This document shows, in pieces, positions 30,683-41,035 of a stretch of 64,000 nucleotides of DNA. The DNA is from Flavobacterium sp. (GTDB taxonomy: Bacteria; Bacteroidota; Bacteroidia; Flavobacteriales; Flavobacteriaceae). Location: the NCBI RefSeq assembly GCF_024642105.1, contig NZ_JAHEBT010000054.1, positions 62,001 through 126,000 of the forward strand. Direction: 5' to 3'. The notes under the pieces are model-generated. The model was given only the letters and a program-made list of their open reading frames with translations, did no database searches and was not told where the DNA came from. A program made the position numbers and the translations under genes. Within the stretch, counting starts at the first letter, position 1; every line of letters starts with the position of its first letter.

Positions 30683-31181
30683 CAGTTTATTTTTCAACAT
30701 TTTTAGATTCTTCATTTTATTAACTATACAAATTATTGTTTTCAATAACATTAATTTATTTGGTTTCATAAGTCCGTTTCCTTATGTTTTATTTATCATA
30801 TTATATCCAGTAAACGGTAATAAATCAGGCTTATTAATCGCCAGTTTCTTTTTAGGTCTTATTTTAGATATGTTTAGCAATTCTGGAGGAATTCACACTA
30901 CTGCTTGCTTAACATTAGCTTATTTCAGACCTGCAGTTTTTAAATTTGCCTTCGGAGTAAGTTACGAGTACCAAACCATAAAACTAAATGATGCACTAAC
31001 CCCTGAGCGATTCTCGTTTATATTGGTATCAGTGCTTATACATCATTTAACCTTATTTATTCTAGAAGCATTTCAATTCAGTCTCTTTTGGGATATTTTA
31101 ATACGAACACTACTCAGTAGTATACTCACAATCGCTATTTGTATCATCATCATATATCTAATTAAGCCAAACAAAAGATGA
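30675..31181 (+). CDS. mreD: Rod shape-determining protein MreD
   Basis: Multi-pass membrane protein between mreC and mrdA, overlapping both. Confidence 0.85.
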   Translation: MNSSLFFNIFRFFILLTIQIIVFNNINLFGFISPFPYVLFIILYPVNGNKSGLLIASFFLGLILDMFSNSGGIHTTACLTLAYFRPAVFKFAFGVSYEYQTIKLNDALTPERFSFILVSVLIHHLTLFILEAFQFSLFWDILIRTLLSSILTIAICIIIIYLIKPNKR

Positions 31182-33127
31182 GAAAAGTTTTGCTGCCTAC
31201 CTTAATTATTGTTGCAGCATCATTGCTGGTAATACGAATTTTCTACCTACAAATTATTGATGATTCATTCAAATTGAAATCAGACAATAACGCTATCAAG
31301 ATAAAATACGACTACCCCGAAAGAGGTTATATTTATGATAGAAACGGAAAACTACTTGTTTCAAATCAAGCGTCTTACGACATTATGGTTATCCCAAGGG
31401 AAATCAAAAATTTAGACACTATTGAATTTTGCGAACTACTTAATATCACTAAAGAAGACTTTATTAAGAAAATCGAAAAAGCAAAAGTATATAGCCCTAG
31501 ATTGCCTTCTGTTTTCTTAACTCAATTGAATAAAATTGAATTTGCAGCCTTCCAAGAAAAAATCAGAAAATTTGAAGGTTTCTATTTTCAAAAACGTTCG
31601 CTACGTGATTATGAAGTAAATTTTGGTGCCAATATCTTTGGATTTATCACCCAAGTAAACGAAAACTTAATTGCAAAAAACCCGTATTACAATAGTGGTG
31701 ATTTGATTGGAAAACAAGGAGTCGAGGAAAGTTATGAGGAAATTTTACGCGGAATCAAAGGAGTAAAATACATTCAAAAAGACAAATACAATAGAGAAAT
31801 AGGTTCATTCAAAGACGGAAAATACGATACCATTGCTGTACAAGGCGAAGATATTAACTTGAGTATTGATGCCGAAATTCAAAAATATGGTGAGGAGTTA
31901 ATGATTAATAAGCGTGGTGGAATTGTTGCAATTGAACCAAAGACAGGAGAAATACTGGCTCTGGTAACAGCCCCTTCGTACGATCCTGCCATATTAGTAG
32001 GAAGACAACGTTCAAAGAATTACACCCAACTCTATAAAGATTCTATTGCAAAACCTTTGTATGACCGAGGACTACTAGCTGAATATCCTCCCGGATCTCC
32101 TTTCAAAATTATGACTGGACTAGTAGCCTTACAAGAAGGCGTAATTAATGAACAAACCAGTGTGGCTTGCCATCACGGATTTAGTTATGCTAGAGGTCGA
32201 TTCATGCGATGTCACTGCCATGGAGGGATGCTACAATTACACCGAGGGATTTACGAATCATGCAACGCCTTTTTTGGTACTGCCTATATGAAAACGATAA
32301 ACAAATATGTCAAACCAGCTTCGGCGGTAGATGTTTGGAGTAAACATGTAAAAAGTTTTGGCTTAGGCCAATTTATGGGATATGATCTCCCAACAGGAAG
32401 AAAAGGAAATATTCCAGATTCTAAAACATACAAGCGAATTTATCCAAATGGAGGATGGAGAAGCACAGCAATTGTATCCAATGCTATTGGACAAGGCGAA
32501 GTTTTAATGACCCCGATACAATTAGCCAATATGATGGCCACTATTGCAAATAGAGGCTATTATTACACCCCTCATATCATCAAAAAAATAGAAGGAAAAC
32601 CTATTGATAAAAAATTTACTACCAAACACGTCACCACAATTGACAGAAAGTATTTTAGCCCGATAATAGACGGTCTATTTGACGTCTATAATTTAGGAAC
32701 TGCTTACCACCTAAAAGTTGAAGGAATAGACATTTGTGGAAAAACGGGAACCGCAGAAAATTTTGCTAAAATTGGAGGCAAAAGAACTCAGTTAGAAGAC
32801 CATTCAATCTTTGTAGCTTTTGCGCCGAAAAACAATCCCAAAATTGCAATTGCAGTAATGGTAGAAAACGGAGGGTTTGGAGCAACCATTGCTGGTCCTA
32901 TTGCCAGTTTAATGATTGAAAAATACCTCAGAAAGAAGATTACACGTACGGACTTAGAGACTCGAATATTAAACAAAAGTTTACAAGGTCAATATGCCAA
33001 ATTAGGAGGGTTATCTGAATCTGTAAAATCTGAAATGAGAAAACAAGATTCTATTTTGCAAAGCAAAATAACGCCTCCAAAAATAAAAAAAGACACAATT
33101 AAGTCCAATAATAAAGTGACTCATTAA
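31178..33127 (+). CDS. mrdA: Penicillin-binding protein 2
   Basis: RGYIYDRNGKLLVSN; EYPPGSPFKIMTGLVALQEG; GKTGTAEN. Confidence 0.95.
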   Translation: MRKVLLPTLIIVAASLLVIRIFYLQIIDDSFKLKSDNNAIKIKYDYPERGYIYDRNGKLLVSNQASYDIMVIPREIKNLDTIEFCELLNITKEDFIKKIEKAKVYSPRLPSVFLTQLNKIEFAAFQEKIRKFEGFYFQKRSLRDYEVNFGANIFGFITQVNENLIAKNPYYNSGDLIGKQGVEESYEEILRGIKGVKYIQKDKYNREIGSFKDGKYDTIAVQGEDINLSIDAEIQKYGEELMINKRGGIVAIEPKTGEILALVTAPSYDPAILVGRQRSKNYTQLYKDSIAKPLYDRGLLAEYPPGSPFKIMTGLVALQEGVINEQTSVACHHGFSYARGRFMRCHCHGGMLQLHRGIYESCNAFFGTAYMKTINKYVKPASAVDVWSKHVKSFGLGQFMGYDLPTGRKGNIPDSKTYKRIYPNGGWRSTAIVSNAIGQGEVLMTPIQLANMMATIANRGYYYTPHIIKKIEGKPIDKKFTTKHVTTIDRKYFSPIIDGLFDVYNLGTAYHLKVEGIDICGKTGTAENFAKIGGKRTQLEDHSIFVAFAPKNNPKIAIAVMVENGGFGATIAGPIASLMIEKYLRKKITRTDLETRILNKSLQGQYAKLGGLSESVKSEMRKQDSILQSKITPPKIKKDTIKSNNKVTH

Positions 33128-33224
33128 TAATGAAATCGCCATTTACACTAAGTTTGCGCAAGCAAACACCAATAATAAAAAAGGTGATACCATATGTTAC
33201 CGCTAAAAAATAGAATTTAAACAT

Positions 33225-34460
33225 ATGAAAAATCAAAGTATAACAAACAATATTGACTGGAGTTGCGTTATTATTTATAGCGTATTAGTACTATTGGGTT
33301 GGCTAAATATTTATTCGTCTTCTTTGTCCTCTATGGAAGGAACTTCAGAGAAGCAATTTATTTTTATTGCCTTGACTATCCCTCTAATCTTTGTAGTGCT
33401 TTTTGTAGATGGAAAATTCTATGAAAAATATGCTTCTATTATTTTTGGTATTTCACTGCTCTCTCTAATTGGACTATTTGCTTTCGGTAAAACTATTGCA
33501 GGTCAGCGTTGTTGGTATGGTTTTGGAAGTTTTACTTTACAGCCATCCGAATTTGCAAAAGCAGCTACAGCATTGGCCTTAGCCAAATACCTAAGTGATA
33601 CCCAAATTAATCTCAAATACACCAACAGACAAATCCAAGCATTAGCCATCGTATTTTTACCCGTATTGCTCATCTTACCTCAACCCGACCCTGGAAGTGC
33701 TTTAATATACAGTGCGTTTTTCTTGGTTTTATATCGTGAAGGACTTCCTTCTTGGTACATTTGGACTGGATTCTCCGCTATCCTTTTATTCGTTTTAACT
33801 TTAATTTTACAGCCGCAATATGTTATTTTATTGGCTCTTTTAGTTATTGTATTTGTATACTACAAGTCCCGATTAGCTGATAGAAATATTGTACTCAGCG
33901 GAATTCTTTTTACTCTAATTACAGGTTTTGTTTTATCCGTAAACTATGTTTTCACACATGTCTTTAAACAACACCATCGAGACCGTTTCAATATTTTATT
34001 AGGAAAAACAGTCGATATGAAAGGTATTGGATACAATACTAATCAATCTGAAATTGCGATTGGATCAGGAGGTTTTTTTGGAAAAGGCTTTTTAGAAGGC
34101 ACTCAGACTAAAGGAGGTTTTGTACCAGAGCAACATACCGATTATATTTTTACTACAGTAGGTGAAGAATGGGGATTTTTAGGGTCTTTGATTGTAATCA
34201 CCCTTTTTGTAGTCTTATTACTTCGAATAATCTACTTGGCCGAAAGGCAAAAAACCAAATTTAGTCGGGTATATGGTTATTGCGTAGCGGGAATATTGTT
34301 CATTCATTTCTTTGTAAACATCGCAATGGTAGTGGGTATTTTTCCAACCATTGGGGTTCCTCTTCCTTTCTTTTCTTATGGAGGATCGGGATTATGGGGA
34401 TTCACTATTCTGCTTTTTATCTTCTTAAAAATGGATGCCAATAAAGTAAACGAATGGTAA
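33225..34460 (+). CDS. rodA: Rod shape-determining protein RodA (SEDS)
   Basis: GFVPEQHTDYIFTTVGEEWGFLGSLIVI; GVPLPFFSYGGSGL. Confidence 0.95.
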   Translation: MKNQSITNNIDWSCVIIYSVLVLLGWLNIYSSSLSSMEGTSEKQFIFIALTIPLIFVVLFVDGKFYEKYASIIFGISLLSLIGLFAFGKTIAGQRCWYGFGSFTLQPSEFAKAATALALAKYLSDTQINLKYTNRQIQALAIVFLPVLLILPQPDPGSALIYSAFFLVLYREGLPSWYIWTGFSAILLFVLTLILQPQYVILLALLVIVFVYYKSRLADRNIVLSGILFTLITGFVLSVNYVFTHVFKQHHRDRFNILLGKTVDMKGIGYNTNQSEIAIGSGGFFGKGFLEGTQTKGGFVPEQHTDYIFTTVGEEWGFLGSLIVITLFVVLLLRIIYLAERQKTKFSRVYGYCVAGILFIHFFVNIAMVVGIFPTIGVPLPFFSYGGSGLWGFTILLFIFLKMDANKVNEW

Positions 34461-34483
34461 TTTATTAAATTATTAATACTCTA

Positions 34484-34517
34484 AATAAGAAAGCCCTCAA
34501 ATTGAGGGCTTTCTTAT
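34484..34517. terminator. Bidirectional terminator
   Basis: AATAAGAAAGCCCTCAAATTGAGGGCTTTCTTA. Confidence 0.85.
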
Positions 34518-34535
34518 GATATACATTTTACTAGA

Positions 34536-36803
34536 TTACGACTTTACTAGTTTATGACTTTTCAATTTGGCATCCATTGGTTTTTTTACCACCGTTTTTG
34601 ATTGCAAGTCATCCAATACATTTAAAGCTTCTTCTACGTAAATATCTTTGGACAACGATTCGTGCCAACGATCTCTTTTCTCTTTCAAAGTAACATCTTT
34701 AGACATCACTTCTGCCTCATAAGGCAATGAACTAAACTTCAAATTGTTTTTGTAATTCTGAAGCGGTTTGTATTTTTTGGCTTTCTCTTCAATTTGTTTT
34801 TGAGCCAATTTAAATTGATCAATATTCAAACTGTACACATAATCTTCACTACGGCTGTCAATCCATTTGGCATTGTCTTCTACCAACTGGAATTGTGCAT
34901 TTTGAGCAATTCTATTTTTACTATTCGCAATCGCTTGGTTGAATTTTTTGTTATTTGTCCAAACACCGTATTGCGCTGGATCAATTTTATCCCAAGGCAT
35001 TGCATTATGCACATCGCGTTCTCCCATTTTTAAATAGGCGTAACGGTCTGGCATCACCACATCACTACTTACACCTTCTAATTGTGTTGAACCACCATTA
35101 ATTCTGTAGAATTTTTGAGTTGTAGTTTTCAATGCCCCTAAATCCCCTACCGAACTACTACGCACAAATTGATTCAAATCAATAACATTTTGTACAGTAC
35201 CTTTACCGTAGGTTTGTTTACTACCAATGATAATTCCTCGTTTGTAATCTTGAATGGCTGCAGCCAAAATCTCAGAAGCTGAAGCAGAAAAACTATTGAC
35301 CATAATTACCAATGGTCCATCCCACTCGATTTTTTTATCTCTATCATACAGCACTTCTTTTCTTTTTCCTGCTGATTTGATTTGAACAATAGGTCCTTCT
35401 TCAATAAACAATCCCGCAATATCCACAACTGTTGATAAAGACCCTCCTCCGTCATCACGAACGTCTAAAACGATACCGCTAACGCCTTCTTTTTTCAAAC
35501 GTGACACTTCTAAAGCTATATCTTTCCCCGCGTCTCTACCGTCTTTATTTTCAAAGTTAATATAGAATTTAGGCAAATAGATTACCCCATATTTTAACCC
35601 GTCTTTCTCAACAACACTTGATTTAGCATAGGTTTCCTCAATCTCAACAACATCTCTAATGATTGAAATGACCTTTATTGTTCCATCTACCTTTTTCACC
35701 GTTAGACGTACTTCAGTTCCTTTTGGACCTTTGATTTTTTTCACTACATCGTCCAAACGCATTCCCACCACATCAACTGGTTGTTGATTACCTTGACCTA
35801 CTTTAATTACTAGATCACCTGCTTCTAATTGTTTTCCTCTCCAAGCAGGACCTCCCGAAATCAACTCGGAAATTTCAGTATAATCGTTTTTCTTTTGCAA
35901 ACGCGCTCCGATGCCTTCCAATATACCGCTAATACTTACATCAAAACGCTCTTTTTCTTCGGGCGCTAAGTAATTCGTATGTGGGTCAAAACGGCCTGTA
36001 ATCGTATTCAAATACACTGAAAAATAATCGTTTCTATCCAAATCCTTAATGAACCCAAAATATTCGTCCAATGATTTCAATGAACTCTCTCTCGTATCTT
36101 TTTCTAACTCTGTAAAAGTTTTCACTTTTCCAGCATCAGCAGGAACTTGTTTATTGTTCTCAACAGTATTTTCTTGAAAAATACCTTCTGGATTGATTGG
36201 AGCGGCGGCTTCTTTTAAATCTTTATCTACTTTACCATTGTTTTCTTGAATCTCCAAACGATCTACTAAAGACGACAAGGTAGATAGTTTAATTTGCTTG
36301 CGCCATCTTTCATTTAATTCTGATGCATTTTTTGCATACGGCATTTTCTCATAATTCGTATTGAATGATTCGTCTACTTTATAATCAAACGGTTTGCTCA
36401 ATACTGATTTATAAATGGCTTTACTCTCCTCCATACGTTGCATTAAACGAGTATAAGTCAAATCAAAAAACGTCAAGTCCTTGTTCAAAATTTGATTATC
36501 CAATTCCAATTCGTATTTAGAAAACTCATCGATATCTGATTGCAAGAAAAAACGTTTTGATGGATCTAAGGCCTCGATATAATCTTTGTAAACTCCTTTA
36601 GAAAATTCATCGTCCATTGTTGCGGGACTATAATGCCCTTTTTCAAGTACAAACGTCAATAATTCAATCAACAATTTGTCTTTTTCTGGATCAGTTGAAG
36701 TAGCATAATTGGACTTAAATGCCAACAATGATAATGACAGAAAGGTGACAACTAAGAGTATTTTATAGTTTCTTTTCATAAAGGTAATTATAGTATTCAT
36801 CAA
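34536..36803 (-). CDS. Carboxy-terminal (tail-specific) processing protease
   Basis: PDZ, VNSFSASASEILAAAIQDYKRGIIIGSKQTYGKGTVQ; C-terminal DUF3340-like region. Confidence 0.93.
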   Translation of the reverse strand: MMNTIITFMKRNYKILLVVTFLSLSLLAFKSNYATSTDPEKDKLLIELLTFVLEKGHYSPATMDDEFSKGVYKDYIEALDPSKRFFLQSDIDEFSKYELELDNQILNKDLTFFDLTYTRLMQRMEESKAIYKSVLSKPFDYKVDESFNTNYEKMPYAKNASELNERWRKQIKLSTLSSLVDRLEIQENNGKVDKDLKEAAAPINPEGIFQENTVENNKQVPADAGKVKTFTELEKDTRESSLKSLDEYFGFIKDLDRNDYFSVYLNTITGRFDPHTNYLAPEEKERFDVSISGILEGIGARLQKKNDYTEISELISGGPAWRGKQLEAGDLVIKVGQGNQQPVDVVGMRLDDVVKKIKGPKGTEVRLTVKKVDGTIKVISIIRDVVEIEETYAKSSVVEKDGLKYGVIYLPKFYINFENKDGRDAGKDIALEVSRLKKEGVSGIVLDVRDDGGGSLSTVVDIAGLFIEEGPIVQIKSAGKRKEVLYDRDKKIEWDGPLVIMVNSFSASASEILAAAIQDYKRGIIIGSKQTYGKGTVQNVIDLNQFVRSSSVGDLGALKTTTQKFYRINGGSTQLEGVSSDVVMPDRYAYLKMGERDVHNAMPWDKIDPAQYGVWTNNKKFNQAIANSKNRIAQNAQFQLVEDNAKWIDSRSEDYVYSLNIDQFKLAQKQIEEKAKKYKPLQNYKNNLKFSSLPYEAEVMSKDVTLKEKRDRWHESLSKDIYVEEALNVLDDLQSKTVVKKPMDAKLKSHKLVKS

Positions 36804-36984
36804 GTTTTTTGTCTAAATTACAGTAAAAATAATACCAACAATTATAAGGATGACATAATTTTTTGTTAAAGATATAAAATTGTTCTTTTTGGCAAAGATT
36901 AAATAGTTGAAGTTGGTATTTTTTGTTTTTCTTTGTTTATTATTTTTACCAAAGTCTAATTAATCACGCTTATTCGACACTCTC

Positions 36985-37260
36985 TTGAAAAACAAAACCG
37001 ACATACTCTTTGGATTCGTTATTGGATTAATTACTTCTCTTTTAGGTTGTTTTTTATTCATTCGTTTATTCACTGATTACACCTTTGTTACTGGAATCGA
37101 ATTAGTACAGGCTGATGGTAAATTAGGCAAGATTATCACTTTAGGAACTGTGTTGGATTTAATCGTTTTTTGGGCTTTACTAAAATCAGATAAAGAGTTC
37201 ATGGCACGCGGTGTAATTTTAGCAGTGATAGTTCTCACCATTATTACTTTGTTTGTATAA
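36985..37260 (+). CDS. Small hypothetical membrane protein (TTG start in track)
   Basis: Three hydrophobic segments; precedes lpxB. Confidence 0.65.
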   Translation: MKNKTDILFGFVIGLITSLLGCFLFIRLFTDYTFVTGIELVQADGKLGKIITLGTVLDLIVFWALLKSDKEFMARGVILAVIVLTIITLFV

Positions 37261-37287
37261 CTTTCAGAAAAATACGCAATAAAAAAG

Positions 37288-38400
37288 ATGAAATACTACA
37301 TTATAGCTGGAGAAGCTTCGGGCGATTTACACGGAGCCAATTTAATGAAAGCCTTATACCACGAAGACCCGAAAGCCAAGATTCGTTTTTGGGGAGGCGA
37401 TTTGATGCAAGCTGTTGGCGGAACTTTGGTAAAACATTACAAAGAACTCGCTTTCATGGGATTTATTGAAGTCCTATTCAATTTAAAAACCATTTTAAAC
37501 AACATTAAAATTGCCAAAAAAGACATTTTGGAGTTCCAACCTGATGTAATCGTTTTTATTGATTATCCCGGATTTAACTTGCGTATTGCTAAATGGGCAA
37601 AAACCATGAATATCAAAACCCACTATTACATTTCGCCTCAAATTTGGGCTTGGAAAGAAAATAGAATCACCGACATCAAGCGCGATGTGGATCAGATGTA
37701 TGTGATTTTGCCTTTTGAAAAAGAGTTTTACGAAAACAAACACCACTACCCTGTCCACTTTGTGGGACATCCTTTGATTGATGCCATCCACAACCAACCA
37801 CCAATTGATACTGCTATTTTTAGAAAAGAAAACCAGTTAAACAATCAACCCATTATTGCGATTTTACCAGGTAGCCGAAAACAAGAAATTACCAAAATGC
37901 TCTCCGTGATGTTAAGTGTAGCCAATGATTTTACAGACTACCAATTTGTGATTGCGGGTGCGCCAAGCCAAGAATTTTCTTTTTACAAAAAGTTCATTAC
38001 CAACTCCAACATCAAATTCATTTCGAATAAAACCTACTCGTTACTGCAAATCGCCACAGCTGCTTTGGTAACTTCTGGAACGGCTACATTAGAAACGGCT
38101 CTTTTTAAAGTTCCCGAAGTGGTATGCTACAAAGGAAGTTGGGCTTCGTACCAAATTGCCAAGCGCATCATTACCTTGAAATACATTTCGTTAGTGAACC
38201 TCATTATGGATAAAGAAGTCGTAACGGAATTAATTCAAGACGACTGCACCACGGAACGTATCAAAGAGGAATTAGCTAAAATTTTAAAAGGAGAGCACCG
38301 CACTCAACTTTTAACTCAATACGACCATTTAGAAAAAAAACTAGGCGGTATTGGCGCGAGTCAAAAAACAGCACAGTTGATAGTGGCGAATTTGAAATAG
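37288..38400 (+). CDS. lpxB: Lipid-A-disaccharide synthase
   Basis: YYIIAGEASGDLHGANLMKAL; FIDYPGFNLRIAK; LPGSRKQEI. Confidence 0.96.
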   Translation: MKYYIIAGEASGDLHGANLMKALYHEDPKAKIRFWGGDLMQAVGGTLVKHYKELAFMGFIEVLFNLKTILNNIKIAKKDILEFQPDVIVFIDYPGFNLRIAKWAKTMNIKTHYYISPQIWAWKENRITDIKRDVDQMYVILPFEKEFYENKHHYPVHFVGHPLIDAIHNQPPIDTAIFRKENQLNNQPIIAILPGSRKQEITKMLSVMLSVANDFTDYQFVIAGAPSQEFSFYKKFITNSNIKFISNKTYSLLQIATAALVTSGTATLETALFKVPEVVCYKGSWASYQIAKRIITLKYISLVNLIMDKEVVTELIQDDCTTERIKEELAKILKGEHRTQLLTQYDHLEKKLGGIGASQKTAQLIVANLK

Positions 38401-38416
38401 TTTAAGAAGTATTATT

Positions 38417-38453
38417 AAAAAGCTTCCAGCCTTTTAAAGTTGGAAGCTTTTTT
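38417..38453. terminator. Hairpin of the AAAGCTTCCAGCC family, copy 3
   Basis: AAAAAGCTTCCAgcCTTTTAAAGttTGGAAGCTTTTTT downstream of lpxB. Confidence 0.8.
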
Positions 38454-38481
38454 AATTTTTATATAGTTCGCTTTTAATTTT

Positions 38482-40533
38482 TTGTATTTTAGTAACATGA
38501 AAGTTTTGCAATTCCCCCTAGCAAGAGTTACATTGGTTTTTATTGTAGGTATTGTATTTGCCTATTATGCACAACCTAGTCCCAATCTTGTGTTCGCCTC
38601 TCTATTTTTGGCTACCCTATTATTGGGTGGTGTTTATTTCTGGTGTACCAAAAAACCACATCGTCTTCGTTATTTTGGCCTGACTGTTTACGGACTAGCT
38701 TTTGTCATTGGTGTAAGTACCCAAACCATTCATACTGATTCCTATCAAAAAAATCATTACACCCAAATTCAAAACGTTTTTGAGCAACAACACACTTTTA
38801 CGTTAGTACTCAACGAAAAATTAAAAAGTAGTAATTCTAATCAGCGGTATGTGGCTTTGGTAAGCCAAATAGACAAAACCCAATGTTCTGGAAAATTGCT
38901 ACTCAACATCAGAAAAGACAGTTTGCATCATGTTTTTGTTATTGGCAATCGACTCCAAATCCAAGGCAGTTTGTATCCCAACAGTAGTCCGAAAAACCCC
39001 AACCAATTTGATTATGGGAAATACCTAACGAACAAACAAATTTATGGACAGTTGTATGCTGATGCCACTGACATCAAAGTAAGTTCTCTGATTGAAAAAG
39101 ATAGTTGGTATTATGCTGCCCAAATTCGGAATACTATCATAAATAATTTAAAAAAAGATGGTTTTCACTCCACAGAACTGAATGTAGCTGTTGCTTTACT
39201 GCTAGGTCAGCAACAAGACATTGACCCTGAAATTATCCAAGACTATCAATATGCGGGAGCAGTCCATATTTTATCCGTTTCAGGCTTGCACATTGGTTTC
39301 ATTTTATTGTTTGTCACCTTCGTTCTTAAGCCTGTCCCTAACAACCGAAAAGGTTCATTGCTGAAATTGATTGTCATTTTGTATTCGCTTTGGCTGTTTG
39401 GAATATTGGCAGGATTAGCGCCTTCAGTGGTGCGTTCTGTAACCATGTTTTCGTTTGTAGCCATTGGACAACACCTTCGCCGAAGCGTGAATATTTACCA
39501 CACTTTATTGGTCTCTATTTTACTGATTTTATTGGTACAACCCGCTTTTCTATTTGATGTAGGATTTCAACTCAGTTATTTGGCGTTGTTTTTTATCTTG
39601 TGGTTTCACCCTCTATTATCAAGCCTTTGGGAGCCCAAAAACAAAATTTCAAAATACATTTGGGACATTCTTAGCGTTTCTTTTGCCGCACAAATGGGAA
39701 CACTCCCTTTGAGTTTGTATTATTTTCATCAGTTTCCAGGATTATTTTTTATAACTAATTTGGTCATCATTCCTTTAACAGGATTCATAATGGGATTGGG
39801 CGTGTTAGTGATGGTATTAGCCTTTTTTGACCAATGTCCTTTTTTCTTATCTAAAGCATTGGAATGGAGTTTGTTTGTAGTGGACAAAATCATCCATACC
39901 ATCGCGAATGCGGAACAATTCATTATTAAAGACATTCCGTTTACGCTAGCCTTCCTTTTGAGTAGTTATGCGGTAGTTTTCAGTGGCATTCTTTGGTTTA
40001 AGAAACCGCAATTTCAACGTTTGGTTGCTGTATTAGTATCGGTTATTGTAGTACAAATTGCTTTTTTATGGAACGAATGGACGATAGAAAACCAACAAGA
40101 ATGGGTAGTTTTTAATTCCAATAAAAACACTTTGATGGCCGAACGCAACGGAAAATCCGTTACGCTTTACGCAAATGATAGCCTCCAAAAAGTCGGTGCA
40201 AAAAACAACACACTGAATGCCTATCTTGTAGGCAATTTTAGTCATTTGGCTGCAGCCAAAGAATTAAAAAACAACATTTTCTTCAATGGAAAGCGTATTT
40301 TAATTTTAGATAGCACAGGCGTGTATCCAAAACAGCAGCATCCCGATATCATCGTACTCACTCAATCACCTAAAATTAATTTAGAACGACTCATTCAAAT
40401 AAGTCAACCTAAAGAAATTGTCGCCGATGCGTCCAATTACAAAACCTTGCAGAAACTTTGGAAAGCCAGTTGTGAAAAAGAAAAAATCCCTTTTCACTCG
40501 ACTAGTGAAAAGGGATTCTATATCCTGCGTTAA
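38482..40533 (+). CDS. ComEC/Rec2-family DNA internalisation protein (start possibly 38497)
   Basis: GAVHILSVSGLHIGFILLFV; GLAPSVVRSVTMFSFVAIGQHLRR. Confidence 0.9.
   Translation: MYFSNMKVLQFPLARVTLVFIVGIVFAYYAQPSPNLVFASLFLATLLLGGVYFWCTKKPHRLRYFGLTVYGLAFVIGVSTQTIHTDSYQKNHYTQIQNVFEQQHTFTLVLNEKLKSSNSNQRYVALVSQIDKTQCSGKLLLNIRKDSLHHVFVIGNRLQIQGSLYPNSSPKNPNQFDYGKYLTNKQIYGQLYADATDIKVSSLIEKDSWYYAAQIRNTIINNLKKDGFHSTELNVAVALLLGQQQDIDPEIIQDYQYAGAVHILSVSGLHIGFILLFVTFVLKPVPNNRKGSLLKLIVILYSLWLFGILAGLAPSVVRSVTMFSFVAIGQHLRRSVNIYHTLLVSILLILLVQPAFLFDVGFQLSYLALFFILWFHPLLSSLWEPKNKISKYIWDILSVSFAAQMGTLPLSLYYFHQFPGLFFITNLVIIPLTGFIMGLGVLVMVLAFFDQCPFFLSKALEWSLFVVDKIIHTIANAEQFIIKDIPFTLAFLLSSYAVVFSGILWFKKPQFQRLVAVLVSVIVVQIAFLWNEWTIENQQEWVVFNSNKNTLMAERNGKSVTLYANDSLQKVGAKNNTLNAYLVGNFSHLAAAKELKNNIFFNGKRILILDSTGVYPKQQHPDIIVLTQSPKINLERLIQISQPKEIVADASNYKTLQKLWKASCEKEKIPFHSTSEKGFYILR
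40486..40516 (-). terminator. Intrinsic terminator for the convergent thioredoxin-like gene, inside the comEC 3' coding end
   Basis: ATCCCTTTTCACT-cgact-AGTGAAAAGGGAT, 13-bp perfect stem; on minus strand followed by TTTTTT. Confidence 0.7.
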
Positions 40534-40538
40534 AACAG

Positions 40539-41000
40539 TTATTTTTTCTTCAAAATTCCATCAGCAACTGCCAACCAAGCTTTAGGTCCACCAGCCACAT
40601 ACCCTGTATTACCCAACGCTTGGAAATTAATTTTCCCAGCTGATTCTTGTACATTGCTAAAAAATACTGTTGGATATCCTTGAATACCAAAAATTTGTTG
40701 CAACTGACCGTTTTGTTGTTTGATTTCGTTCGTTTGTGGTTTACTTCTTGGGTAATCCAATTCGACCAAAACCACATTATCTTTTGCCCAAGTAGCAAAT
40801 TCTGGTGTTCTCAAAACTTCTTTTTGCAAACGAATACACCAACCACACCAGTCACTTCCAGTAAAAAACAACAACAATGGCTTTTTAGTTTTCTTAGAAA
40901 CTTCAATCGCTTTATTTACATTGGTTTCCCAATACAATTCTTGTGCTTGTAGAGAAATTGAACCTAAAACAAATACTAAGGTGATAATTATTTTTTTCAT
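40539..41000 (-). CDS. Thioredoxin-family protein
   Basis: Signal peptide, LLFFTGSDWCGWCIRLQKEV. Confidence 0.9.
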   Translation of the reverse strand: MKKIIITLVFVLGSISLQAQELYWETNVNKAIEVSKKTKKPLLLFFTGSDWCGWCIRLQKEVLRTPEFATWAKDNVVLVELDYPRSKPQTNEIKQQNGQLQQIFGIQGYPTVFFSNVQESAGKINFQALGNTGYVAGGPKAWLAVADGILKKK

Positions 41001-41035
41001 TTTGTTGTATTTTTTATGAAATCAAAATTAGTGAT

